A stretch of 64,000 nucleotides of DNA from Mucilaginibacter gossypiicola. GTDB lineage: Bacteria > Bacteroidota > Bacteroidia > Sphingobacteriales > Sphingobacteriaceae. How positions within the stretch are numbered: position 1 is the first letter of the stretch; each line of letters starts with the position of its first letter. The notes under the pieces are model-generated. The model had not been told where the DNA came from and did not search any database. It worked only from the letters and a program-made list of their open reading frames with translations. This document shows positions 19,597 to 28,270 of the stretch, piece by piece. The position numbers and the translations under genes are program-made. Where the stretch lies: NCBI RefSeq assembly GCF_900110105.1, contig NZ_FOCL01000005.1, positions 434,001 through 498,000 on the forward strand, written 5' to 3'.

Positions 19597-19626
19597 AAGG
19601 AGACAAGCATTGTCGCTTGTCTCCTT
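19597..19626 (-). terminator. hairpin terminator, 12-bp stem
   Basis: Perfect inverted repeat: arms 19597-19608 and 19615-19626, loop of 6. On the minus strand the stem is followed by six T residues (plus-strand A-run 19593-19598), so it terminates best in that direction. The plus side has no T-run. It may also act weakly on transcripts leaving the M60 locus. Confidence 0.65.
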
Positions 19627-19835
19627 AATTGGAAGTGATGAAAATCTATTAGAACAATTGTTTAATATCTTAGAGGTTTTGGAGGGGATGATAAAGGGCA
19701 TGTGATATGGTGTTTTGAGCGACTGGCAAAGGGAATTTGTACATGAGTCAGGTAAGAAAAATGGCTTGTCTTAACGCTTTTTAATGTGCCAGAAACAACT
19801 ACAAGTAGAGAAGTAACAATCGATCAAGCAATTAA

Positions 19836-19997
19836 AATACTGCCGGTGATAAGCCGGTTAACGTCACTAAAAGAGTCGTGATCAAGGGAGATAAAATTAT
19901 TTTATCTGGTGATATGATCAGGGAAGTTGGCCTGTCGGCTAAATCAGCCGGCGATCTGTCTGATCCTGGCTTGGTTTTAGTTTGTAAAGCCCGTTGA
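19836..19997 (+). pseudogene. possible decayed 3' end of a gene
   Basis: A plus-strand reading frame of 53 codons opens after a TAA and ends at TGA 19995-19997. The translation includes VVIKGDKIILSGDMIREVGL and SDPGLVLVCKAR, which looks protein-like. There is no start codon and no recognisable family. In an adjacent frame just upstream (about 19797-19838) the peptide SREVTIDQAIK may be its frameshifted continuation. Weak call. Confidence 0.25.
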
Positions 19998-20040
19998 TAT
20001 CGCAAACATAGCCAGGTACGGCTAATAGCTATAAAAAAAA

Positions 20041-20062
20041 GGGGCCTCCCGCCGGAGGCCTC
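20041..20062. terminator. bidirectional GC-rich terminator downstream of SusD
   Basis: GC-rich stem (arms 20041-20049 and 20054-20062, loop CGCC) flanked by eight A residues on the left (T-run for minus-strand transcripts) and TTTT on the right. It lies 52 bp past the SusD stop of the minus-strand operon and is the natural end of that transcript. Confidence 0.85.
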
Positions 20063-20114
20063 TTTTATCAACAACCTCTGTTTAACCCAACATAGAGGTT
20101 TCTTTCGGACATGT

Positions 20115-21998
20115 TTAATATCCAGGATTTTGTATCAGTAAGTTATTCTTGTTCATCTCGTCGCGGGTAATCGGTCTGAAATAAAGCGCGTTGTTCCATG
20201 CCCTGTTTTCCAGTACATTATATTCGGATGGCGTGTAGGTATAATCATAAACCGACGAATCATAGTGGTAAGGAGAGGCCTGTGTTTTTCCGGATTTGAA
20301 TTTTCCGGAAACAGTTACTATGGTTACCTTCCTGCCCACAGTTTCGTTAGCTATTAACCATCTGCGCACATCATGATATCGCTGTTCTTCATAGGCCATC
20401 TCGATCCGGCGTTCATGGCGGTAAATGGTTCTGAGACTTGTTTGATCTGTGGTGGTAACCGCAGGCATACCCACCCTGAAGCGGATCTTGTTTAACCATT
20501 CTACTGCCGGACCGGTATCACCAAGTTCGATAGATGCTTCAATATAATTCAACACCGCTTCGGTATACCTAAAAAAAGGCCACGGAATAGTTTGCGGCAT
20601 GTTTTGATCAATGATATTAGGATCAGGATCGGTAAATTTATGATAGTAATAGCCGGTGTACGTACCGTTCCAGTTTTCTAACGAACTGTTGCGGGTATCT
20701 AATCCGCTGAAAGATGTTAGTTTGCCACTCACCATCAAATCATAAGTGCCCGTTTGAATTTGGTTGGCCGGATCAACATTGCCAGACACTTTATCGCGGG
20801 GTTTCCAATCTGAGCCATCGTACAAAACAGTAGCATAAAAACGAGGGTCGCGATTTTTATAAGGATTTGCTTTTTCTAATGGGTTCGACCAAGTGAACGG
20901 GGTACCATCCTGCATATCATAATCATCAACCAGCAAACCAATAGGCGAATTTCCACCCCAGTTATGATAACCATTTGGCCCGTTATAAAGGTTTGGTGTT
21001 ACAGCGTAGTTTGGCAGCAGGAAGTATTTTGCAAAAATGATCTCAGATGCCCCGGCAGGGTCAATATTTGGCGCTTTGCTGCCTCCACCCATCGCGATGC
21101 TTGCATAATTGATAGCTCCCTGATCGGCTGAAACAGGGGCAGACAAATTAAGTTTATAACCCGTGCGGGGATCAGCATCCATCACAGCCTTTGCAGCGGT
21201 TTGTGCTAATCGGTAGCGGTCGGCCTGGTTGCCGCTTGTATAGCATAGCAGGGGAAGGGTTGCGTCTGGGATACCACTAACTTTCGCCGTAAGTTTGGCT
21301 TTATCATGCAGGTCACTTGCCGCATAAAGTAATACCCGTGATTTGATGGCCAGGGCTGCAAGCGCGGTAGCACGACCTTGATCCATCGTTTTGCCCGATA
21401 GCAATTTATTGGCATCATCGCAATCTTTTACAATGAAGTTTACACACTCCTCATAGGTATTTCGCTTTACCTTAAGGTCGTCGGTAATGTTATATACTTT
21501 GGTGATGAGCGGGACGCCGCCGTAAAAGCGTAATAACTGCTGGTAATAATAGGCACGCAAAAAGTAAGCTTCGCCTAAAAACTGATCTTTTTTCGCCTGA
21601 TCCGAAATACTGTTGTTGCCGCTTACAATTCTGTCGATAGCCGTATTACAGGTTCTGATATACAGGTACATCCTGTCCCAGTTCCATGCGTCATCAATCC
21701 AACCGGTAGTAGTTGGACTAACGTTGCCCGTATTAACGATGTCGATACCACGGCCTGTATGGTTAAATAACGATTCGTCGGATACAGAAGCGAGCATCTG
21801 CTCTGATAATCCACCACTTAACAGGCCTTTGTAGGCATCGTTCATATAAGCTTCGGCCAAAGTCGGATCGCTCCAAACCACATCTGCCGATAGCTGGTTG
21901 GGTGGCGTAACATTCAGAAAATCCTTTTTACAGGCCACGCCCATGATCATGATGAACATAAGCAGATAGAGGTTTTTATTTTTTATGATCGTTTTCAT
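20115..21998 (-). CDS. SusD/RagB-family surface lipoprotein of the FecI/FecR-linked operon
   Basis: Lipoprotein of 627 aa pairing with the SusC encoded just upstream. The signal peptide MKTIIKNKNLYLLMF continues to lipobox Cys23 (VACKK). SusD landmarks are DFLNVTPPNQLSADVVW, EAYFLRAYYYQQLLRFYGGV and the C-terminal RHERRIEMAYEEQRYHDVRR. I chose ATG at 21998 because an AAAGGA Shine-Dalgarno-like run lies 6 bp before it; the longer reading from 22013 lacks one. The large size and the C-terminal NPGY ending are typical of RagB proteins. The ligand is unknown, since no enzyme is co-encoded. Confidence 0.94.
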   Translation of the reverse strand: MKTIIKNKNLYLLMFIMIMGVACKKDFLNVTPPNQLSADVVWSDPTLAEAYMNDAYKGLLSGGLSEQMLASVSDESLFNHTGRGIDIVNTGNVSPTTTGWIDDAWNWDRMYLYIRTCNTAIDRIVSGNNSISDQAKKDQFLGEAYFLRAYYYQQLLRFYGGVPLITKVYNITDDLKVKRNTYEECVNFIVKDCDDANKLLSGKTMDQGRATALAALAIKSRVLLYAASDLHDKAKLTAKVSGIPDATLPLLCYTSGNQADRYRLAQTAAKAVMDADPRTGYKLNLSAPVSADQGAINYASIAMGGGSKAPNIDPAGASEIIFAKYFLLPNYAVTPNLYNGPNGYHNWGGNSPIGLLVDDYDMQDGTPFTWSNPLEKANPYKNRDPRFYATVLYDGSDWKPRDKVSGNVDPANQIQTGTYDLMVSGKLTSFSGLDTRNSSLENWNGTYTGYYYHKFTDPDPNIIDQNMPQTIPWPFFRYTEAVLNYIEASIELGDTGPAVEWLNKIRFRVGMPAVTTTDQTSLRTIYRHERRIEMAYEEQRYHDVRRWLIANETVGRKVTIVTVSGKFKSGKTQASPYHYDSSVYDYTYTPSEYNVLENRAWNNALYFRPITRDEMNKNNLLIQNPGY

Positions 21999-22033
21999 AT
22001 CAATTCCTTTCATAATGAGTTAGCTGATATCCC

Positions 22034-25000
22034 TTAAAAAGTAACTTTAACACCCATGTTAATTACTTTGGCCTGCGGATAATACTGCCCGCTGGTATTG
22101 GTAGATTCGGGATCCCAAATTTTGATCTTATCAAAAGTGGCCAGGTTGATGCCATTAGCATAGATCCTCAATGAATTAAGCCCAAGCTTTTGTATCCATT
22201 CTTTCGGGAGTGTATAACCCAGCTCAACATTCTTTATCCGGATGTAATTGCTGTTAATTACGTAATAAGAGTTGTCTGAAGCGCTGGAAGTGAAGTAGGT
22301 AGCACCGCTATTGGAGTCGGATAACCGTGGATAAAGGCTGTTTGGATTATCAATGCTCCAGCGTTTTTGGTACGACCATTCAAGGTAGTTCCCTATGCTT
22401 CCCGACTCGGTCAACCCTATTTTTTGCAAGCCGCCGGTAGCCCCCTGAACAAGTACGCTCAGGTCAAAACCTTTGTAACCCAGGTTAATATTAACACCAC
22501 CGGTAAAAGTTGGGGTGCCGTTTTTATCCATCCTTAATTTATCGTCTCCATTAATTTTACCGTCGTGGTTTACATCTTTAAATTTCATGTCGCCGGGTCT
22601 TAAGCTCGAGTTTGAGATACCCAATCCGCTGTAATCAAGTTTGTTGGCGTCGATATCTGCCTGGTCTTTAAAAACACCGTCGTATTGGTATAATAGCCAG
22701 GCATCTGTAGGATGGCCCGTTGCGAGTTGATAGGTTGGAGCACCAGGCGTTTCGTCAAAATACAATACTTTGTTTTTAGCATATCCGGCGTTTACGCTAA
22801 CACCGTAATTAAAATCGCCGGCGTGGTCGCTGTAATTCACGCTGAAATCATACCCCGAGTTTTTTAACCTGCCCAGGTTAACAGGAGGAAAGTTATATAC
22901 CGGAATACCCGCGCTTCCCGGTATCGATCCGGTTTTAGGTGCTAATACATTTGAACGCAGGTTATAAAAATAATCGAATGTTACTGATAAGCGGCTGTTT
23001 AAAAAGCTTGCTTCTAAACCAACGTCGGTGTTGTTTGCAACCTCCCAGGTAAAATCATAGTTAGGCACGGTGCCCTCATAAACAGTAGCAACAGGCTGCC
23101 CGTTAAACATGTTGTTGCTGGTAGCCAATAGGGTTAGATATTGGTACTCTTTAAGCGCTCCGCCATAATATGCTTCGGCACCCATCCGGCCCCATGACCC
23201 TCTTAATTTTAAATTATCTACAAAGTGAATGTTCTGTTTAAAGAAGCCTTCTTCCGAAATGCGCCATGCAGCGGTAACACCCGGGAAGAAACCAAACCGG
23301 TGGCTGGGCGGGAAAATATACGAACCATCTACGCGCCAAAGAAACTGGGCTATGTATTTTTCTTTGTAGTTATAGTTGGCCGAACCAAAATAGCTTAAGC
23401 GTGCGCTTTTAAATACATCATTAGCCCCGTTTGATTGCCCCAACTCCTGACCAAATGATAGCTGCGGAATTTGGGAGGATATAAAATTGGTTTTAAATGC
23501 CGTGAAACCGCTGCTATTTGCTGTTTGACGCTGTACGCCAGCCATTAACGAAACCGCATGACCATTAAAATTCCTGTCGTAATTGATCATGCCGGTTAGG
23601 TTTATATCCAGCTCATTAATGTTTTTCTCTGTGAGGTTTGGCGTATGAAACTGATCAGGGTAAAAGTTTTTAACCTGCAATTGCGGGCTACCATCAGCAT
23701 TGAGGGTAGTTTTATCCCACGAATACAATTCGTATGGTGTTCTCCATGTACTTTGCCTGTCCCAATATTTATCCAGGGACGCCGTACCTGTTAGCTTTAA
23801 GCCTTCTATCCCCGGCACTTTAATTTCTATTTTGCCGGTAGTTTGCAGGTAATCTTTAGTGTTTTTATCATATCCGGTTTGGTTGGTGGTGGCTACAACC
23901 GGGTTAATGCCATTCTCAATATCCGGCCCGGCAAAACCATTTGGCCAAATAGCAACATCAGTTGGCCTGCCACGCATAATAAACCTGAATATGTTGGCGG
24001 CACTTACTGTTGGGTAGTTAGGGTTTTCTTCGCGGCCGGTAACATTTAAAGTAGTAGTAATATATTTACTTACTTTCGATTCTACGTTGATCCGCAAATC
24101 ATATTGCTTATACCTGGTGGCCGAGTTTTTATAAAAGCCATCCTGGTTTAGGTAGCCCAACGAAACAAGGTATTTAGTGTAGTCATTACCGCCGGTAACC
24201 TGCAGGTTATGCCTCTGTTGCGGCGACCATTTTTGAAATACCGTCCCAAACCAATCGGTATTAGGATACCGGAGAGGATCCGATCCATCCCTGAATTTTT
24301 GCATAGCTTCAGGCGAAAAGGCAGCGTCTATGGTGCCGCCATCCGGCCGGTTGTACGTACCTGTATTTTTTAACGCCTGCCAGGCATCGTTCCAGTTGCT
24401 TTGATTTAAACCCGAATTAAATATTTGTAATTCGTTCATGATCTCGGCATATTCCGGTGCATTGGCCATTTTTGGGGTACGGGTAGGGCGTTGCAAGCCA
24501 TAATAAAAATCATAACTGAATTGTGGCTTGCCCGATTTGCCTTGCTTGGTAGTAACCAAAATTACACCGTTACCAGCCCTCGAGCCATATATCGCGGCTG
24601 ATGCATCTTTTAGTATCGATATACTTTCAACATCATTAGGGTTTATTCTGTCAATACCGCCGGCACGTCCCGGTACTCCGTCAATCACAATCAGCGGGTC
24701 AGTATTACCGCCCGATAAGGAGTTAATACCACGAATCCGGATAGTAGAACCATCGCCACCCGGCTCGCCACTTGATTGGATAGCGACTATACCAGATAAC
24801 CTACCGCTAAGAGAGTTAGAGAGGTTAACAGAGGCCGACTTGGCAAGCTCCGATCCCTTTACATCAGATACCGCACCTGATACTACCACCTTTTTCTGGG
24901 TACCGTAACCTACAACCACAACCTGGCTTAGATCTGAAGCCGAAGGGGCAAGCTTGATGTTGTCGAGGGTCTTTTTGGCTGGCACTTCTAAAGTGGTAAA

Positions 25001-25561
25001 TCCCACAAAAGAAATAATCAGGATGGCATCATCCGGAACATTGCTTAAAGTAAAACGCCCTTCAGCATCGGTTTGTGTACCTAAACTTCCGCCTTTTACT
25101 TTTACCGAAGCACCCATCAGAGGTTTTCCTGTTTCATCTACCACCTTTCCCTTAACGGTGATGGGCGGTGGAGAGTTTACCGGATCGGCTGTTTGAGGAT
25201 CGGTTGACCTCAGCAAAATGTTTTTTCCGCTGATCTTGTATCCGATCTGTGCATCTTTAAAACAGGCGTTCAATGTTTCCTCTATCGAAGCGTCTTTAAC
25301 ATTAACGCTGATGGAGGCGTTGGCCAGGTTTTGATCGGTGTAAAGAAAAACATAACCCGATTGGCTTTTGATCTGGGATAAAACTTTTTCTAAGGGGGCA
25401 TTTTTTTCGCTTAAACTAATCTTTTGACCATAGCTTTTAGCGCTTGCCTGTAATAGTGTAATTATTAGTAGGAGGGTGGTTAGTTTCATAACCATTATAA
25501 GTTTATGGATCAGTGAGCCTTTTTTGGGGCATACCACTGTCAGGACACCTGTAAAATTCAT
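22034..25561 (-). CDS. SusC/RagA-family TonB-dependent receptor with STN signalling domain
   Basis: Outer-membrane importer of 1175 aa that can also signal to FecR. A long N-region leads to the signal core MKLTTLLLIITLLQASA. An STN (secretin/TonB N-terminal) domain follows (ISLSEKNAPLEKVLSQI, then GYVFLYTDQNL), then a CarboxypepD_reg-like domain (VKGKVVDETGKPLMGASV). A TonB-box-like stretch with VVVGYGTQKKVVVSGA precedes the plug (RIRGINSL, SISILKDASAAIYGSRAGNG) and the barrel (FKDVNHDGKINGDDK). ATG 25561 was chosen over 25669 because the 36 extra residues look non-conserved and the MNF...KKGSLIHKL start is family-like. SusD follows; FecR and FecI precede it, as in cell-surface signalling. 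Confidence 0.93.
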   Translation of the reverse strand: MNFTGVLTVVCPKKGSLIHKLIMVMKLTTLLLIITLLQASAKSYGQKISLSEKNAPLEKVLSQIKSQSGYVFLYTDQNLANASISVNVKDASIEETLNACFKDAQIGYKISGKNILLRSTDPQTADPVNSPPPITVKGKVVDETGKPLMGASVKVKGGSLGTQTDAEGRFTLSNVPDDAILIISFVGFTTLEVPAKKTLDNIKLAPSASDLSQVVVVGYGTQKKVVVSGAVSDVKGSELAKSASVNLSNSLSGRLSGIVAIQSSGEPGGDGSTIRIRGINSLSGGNTDPLIVIDGVPGRAGGIDRINPNDVESISILKDASAAIYGSRAGNGVILVTTKQGKSGKPQFSYDFYYGLQRPTRTPKMANAPEYAEIMNELQIFNSGLNQSNWNDAWQALKNTGTYNRPDGGTIDAAFSPEAMQKFRDGSDPLRYPNTDWFGTVFQKWSPQQRHNLQVTGGNDYTKYLVSLGYLNQDGFYKNSATRYKQYDLRINVESKVSKYITTTLNVTGREENPNYPTVSAANIFRFIMRGRPTDVAIWPNGFAGPDIENGINPVVATTNQTGYDKNTKDYLQTTGKIEIKVPGIEGLKLTGTASLDKYWDRQSTWRTPYELYSWDKTTLNADGSPQLQVKNFYPDQFHTPNLTEKNINELDINLTGMINYDRNFNGHAVSLMAGVQRQTANSSGFTAFKTNFISSQIPQLSFGQELGQSNGANDVFKSARLSYFGSANYNYKEKYIAQFLWRVDGSYIFPPSHRFGFFPGVTAAWRISEEGFFKQNIHFVDNLKLRGSWGRMGAEAYYGGALKEYQYLTLLATSNNMFNGQPVATVYEGTVPNYDFTWEVANNTDVGLEASFLNSRLSVTFDYFYNLRSNVLAPKTGSIPGSAGIPVYNFPPVNLGRLKNSGYDFSVNYSDHAGDFNYGVSVNAGYAKNKVLYFDETPGAPTYQLATGHPTDAWLLYQYDGVFKDQADIDANKLDYSGLGISNSSLRPGDMKFKDVNHDGKINGDDKLRMDKNGTPTFTGGVNINLGYKGFDLSVLVQGATGGLQKIGLTESGSIGNYLEWSYQKRWSIDNPNSLYPRLSDSNSGATYFTSSASDNSYYVINSNYIRIKNVELGYTLPKEWIQKLGLNSLRIYANGINLATFDKIKIWDPESTNTSGQYYPQAKVINMGVKVTF

Positions 25562-25780
25562 TACATTTGTTAGGTTTGAGGTTAACACATAAGATAATAC
25601 TCCAATTTGTTTTACCGATTTACTCGGAAGGGTTGACTCAAGCTTTATCGCAGAAGTGCTTCGAACCACTTCTGCGTTCTTTTATGAACCCTGTTTTTCT
25701 AATCAGGTTATTTGGCGTAATAATTTTTTCATCGTTTTTAGGTTAGCTGTTAAATAATTGGTTGTTTATGTAGTGTAGGG

Positions 25781-26959
25781 TTAAGGTTTAATTATAATTT
25801 TTTTTCCCGAGCCTTTGGTTTGCTGCACAATTTCATAGTTAACTTTAAAATAGGCCAGCATATCCAGTATTTGTGAGGCGTTGGCGTCTTTGATCATTTC
25901 GCCCGAAAACACGGTTTTCGGAACACCGTAAGGGTATGCAACATCAACATTGTACCAACGTGATAGCTGCCGCATAACATCCTCAATTTTGGCTTTTTTA
26001 AATTTGAACAGACCGTTTTTCCAGGCGGTTGCCTCGTTAATATCGGCGTCTTTAACTTCTATATCTGTATTAGATAAAGAAGTAATACTTTGCTGGCCGG
26101 GGCGGAGCGTTACACTCCTTGAATTTCTTGATAATTTTATGCTGCCTGCTACCAGGGTAGTTTTTATTACTGGTTCATCATCATAGGTATTTATGTTAAA
26201 TTCGGTACCGATATCTTCAATAGTATGCCCTTTAAAATTTACCCTAAATGGTTGTTTTACGTTATGTACTATCTCAAAATAAACCTCTCCGGTAATACTT
26301 ACCGTACGCTCATTTCCTTTAAAATCAGTGGGGTAAGTGATAGACGATGCAGAGTTTAACCATACTTTGGTACCATCAGCTAAGACCAGGTCATATTTGC
26401 CACCCCGTGGTGTACTTAATGTATTGTAAACTACGGCAGAAGCACCCGAATTGTCGGGTGCATAAGCCAATTGCCCGTTAGCCATTTTTACAATTTTAAC
26501 ATTGCCTTGTTTAGCTATTGTTCCATTTACCTGGCTGTTTAAATTAATTTTGGAACCATTGTTTAATACCAATACCGCTTTATTGCTACCTGGAGCAATG
26601 TCTACCTTTTCAGCTTTCGCCGTAGTTTGCTGTTGTTCGGTTTTTGATTTTGAAAGATAATAGTAGCCACCTATCGACAAACAAAGTATAACGGATGCCA
26701 CCAATCCTATTCGTGGCCATAACCGTTTGGTTGCAGCCGGAGACTGGCCAATGTTTAGTGATTGCCAAACATTAGTTTTTAGTTGATCAATTTCTTCGGA
26801 TGAAAGATCTTGCTGTTCAGGCTTCCATTGGGCATACCATTCCTCCAATAAAACGCGCTCTTCGTCGCTTATCGTGCCTGCCTGATATTTACTCAATAAC
26901 TCCTGAAGATTAATTTTTTGGTTCAACTGGCTAAATGTTGTCTTATTTATTATAGACAA
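25781..26959 (-). CDS. FecR-family anti-sigma factor
   Basis: Single-pass inner-membrane anti-sigma factor of 392 aa. The cytoplasmic N-region (about 1-80) carries LLSKYQAGTISDEERVLLEEWY, given here as LLSKYQAGTISDEER followed by VLLEEWY, which is typical of Bacteroidota FecR. A membrane helix lies at about 85-103 (IGLVASVILCLSIGGYYYL). The periplasmic FecR domain contains LADGTKVWLNSASSITYP and GEVYFEIVHN. A DUF4974-like C-terminal module closes it (FKKAKIEDVMRQLSRWYNVDV in two parts: FKKAKIEDVMRQL, SRWYNVDV). It should hold the sigma factor encoded 27 bp upstream until the STN domain of the SusC receptor signals ligand. Confidence 0.95.
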   Translation of the reverse strand: MSIINKTTFSQLNQKINLQELLSKYQAGTISDEERVLLEEWYAQWKPEQQDLSSEEIDQLKTNVWQSLNIGQSPAATKRLWPRIGLVASVILCLSIGGYYYLSKSKTEQQQTTAKAEKVDIAPGSNKAVLVLNNGSKINLNSQVNGTIAKQGNVKIVKMANGQLAYAPDNSGASAVVYNTLSTPRGGKYDLVLADGTKVWLNSASSITYPTDFKGNERTVSITGEVYFEIVHNVKQPFRVNFKGHTIEDIGTEFNINTYDDEPVIKTTLVAGSIKLSRNSRSVTLRPGQQSITSLSNTDIEVKDADINEATAWKNGLFKFKKAKIEDVMRQLSRWYNVDVAYPYGVPKTVFSGEMIKDANASQILDMLAYFKVNYEIVQQTKGSGKKIIIKP

Positions 26960-26986
26960 ATAGCACGGCGGCCATGGGGGTAAAAA

Positions 26987-27565
26987 TTATTTATTAAATA
27001 AAATAAAAATCAAGAATGTGATGATCCCCAACTTAACCCTCAATACTTTAAGCGCGTTTTTTACATGGCTCCTTACAGATTGTTCGGTAATATCCAGCTG
27101 ACCGGCAATCTCCTTATAGGTCATATGATACTTGCGGCTCATTTCAAAAACTACACGCATTTTTGGCGGTAGGGCCTGTATTTCTTTATTGATGATCTCG
27201 GTCAGCTGTCGTTCACGTACCAAATGATCGGTGAGGATAGGGGTGATGACCTGCTCAGGGAGTTTTAATTTATATCTTTCGTGGATCTGTTTGCGCCCTA
27301 TTACGTTCAGTATCCTGTTTCGGGTAGCGGTGTATAAATAGTTGGATAGGTTGGTCTTAAATTCAATAGTATCGTGATTGGCCCACAAAAACGCGAATAA
27401 CTCTTGCACTACATCCCTTGCTTCTTCTTTATCCCTTACGCGGTTAAATGCGTGGATATACAACAAACCAAAATAGCGGTCGTATATCTCTGCAAAGGCC
27501 AGCTGATCATCCAGCCTGAGCAAATCTGTTAATTCGGAATCGCTTAGTGTGTTATAATTGACCAT
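26987..27565 (-). CDS. ECF RNA polymerase sigma factor (FecI-like)
   Basis: Extracytoplasmic-function sigma-70 factor of 192 aa. Region 2 is seen in FAEIYDRYFGLLYIHAFNRV and EEARDVVQELFAFLW. Region 4 is an HTH in YKEIAGQLDITEQSVRSHVK. It starts the minus-strand FecI-FecR-SusC-SusD operon and would direct transcription of it. The last 12 residues are hydrophobic (ITFLIFILFNK), a frequent but unexplained trait of such factors. There is no sign of damage. Confidence 0.95.
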   Translation of the reverse strand: MVNYNTLSDSELTDLLRLDDQLAFAEIYDRYFGLLYIHAFNRVRDKEEARDVVQELFAFLWANHDTIEFKTNLSNYLYTATRNRILNVIGRKQIHERYKLKLPEQVITPILTDHLVRERQLTEIINKEIQALPPKMRVVFEMSRKYHMTYKEIAGQLDITEQSVRSHVKNALKVLRVKLGIITFLIFILFNK

Positions 27566-28270
27566 CGCGATTATTTAAGTTAACTAAAAAGGCACCCCTC
27601 CCTATTGGAAGCAGCCATTGCGTAAAACTGATTAATTTGTTAATTGGCGGATGTATTAAATGTGGCTTTGACATTAAACGCAATCAGGTAAAATGGCCTG
27701 TCAACTCCAATAAAGGTATCACGAAGATCTTGAAATGAATTGGCAGGTGTTATAACTTAAATTTCGAATTAAATTACAATAAAGCAAATTTATTTTCAAG
27801 CAGGAAATTTATTTCTTTCTACTGGAGGTTGAGGGGGCTTTGAATTGTTCTAATTTGTCTCAAAAAAGTTGGTTCGAATTCCACCCAGCAAAGGAAAACT
27901 ACAATAGGCAAGCACGGAATTTATTTGATAATTAATTTACAAACAAGTAAATACTGTAAGTTTGATTGGCTACTTAAGGATTGGGGGATATCTCTTTTTA
28001 CTGCTTGCTCTAAAAGGTCATTGAGTCCGATATATTGACACCTGACTTGTCAAATGAACTTGCAGTCAATCGAAATCAGCAACCTCTTAATGATAGCGTT
28101 TAAAGATCAATCAATACTATCCAAATTTATAACCATTTGATTGTCTTCATAAAAAATCGTTAAGTTTTTGGCCGTGATATAGCCACTTGCATGATAATTT
28201 ATTGTTTTCCATTCATTCGGTAAAATCCTTAAATTTAGATTTTATCAAAGGGATATTGTCTAAGATACGC
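27566..28270. other. divergent intergenic region between the sigma factor and the hybrid regulator
   Basis: About 700 bp of AT-rich sequence without a credible gene. It must contain promoters for the minus-strand sigma operon and the plus-strand hybrid regulator. No confident -33/-7 pair, operator or terminator was recognised. A T-arm-like string near 27868-27890 is considered under the rejected items. Confidence 0.5.

Larger units (their letters stand above)
19403..20114. other. intergenic region between convergent operons
   Basis: About 710 bp between the convergent M60 locus and the minus-strand SusC/D operon. It contains two hairpins, listed separately. A 53-codon open stretch on the plus strand (19836-19997) has plausible amino-acid usage but no start codon, and is probably a decayed gene end. 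Nothing else is recognised. Confidence 0.5.

Noticed and set aside
27868..27890. T-arm-like string (GTTGGTTCGAATTCCAC) resembling a second tRNA end
   Set aside because: Only the T-loop matches; the stem has a mismatch and no anticodon arm, acceptor or terminator is in place, and it does not match the tRNA-Arg fragment at 42989.
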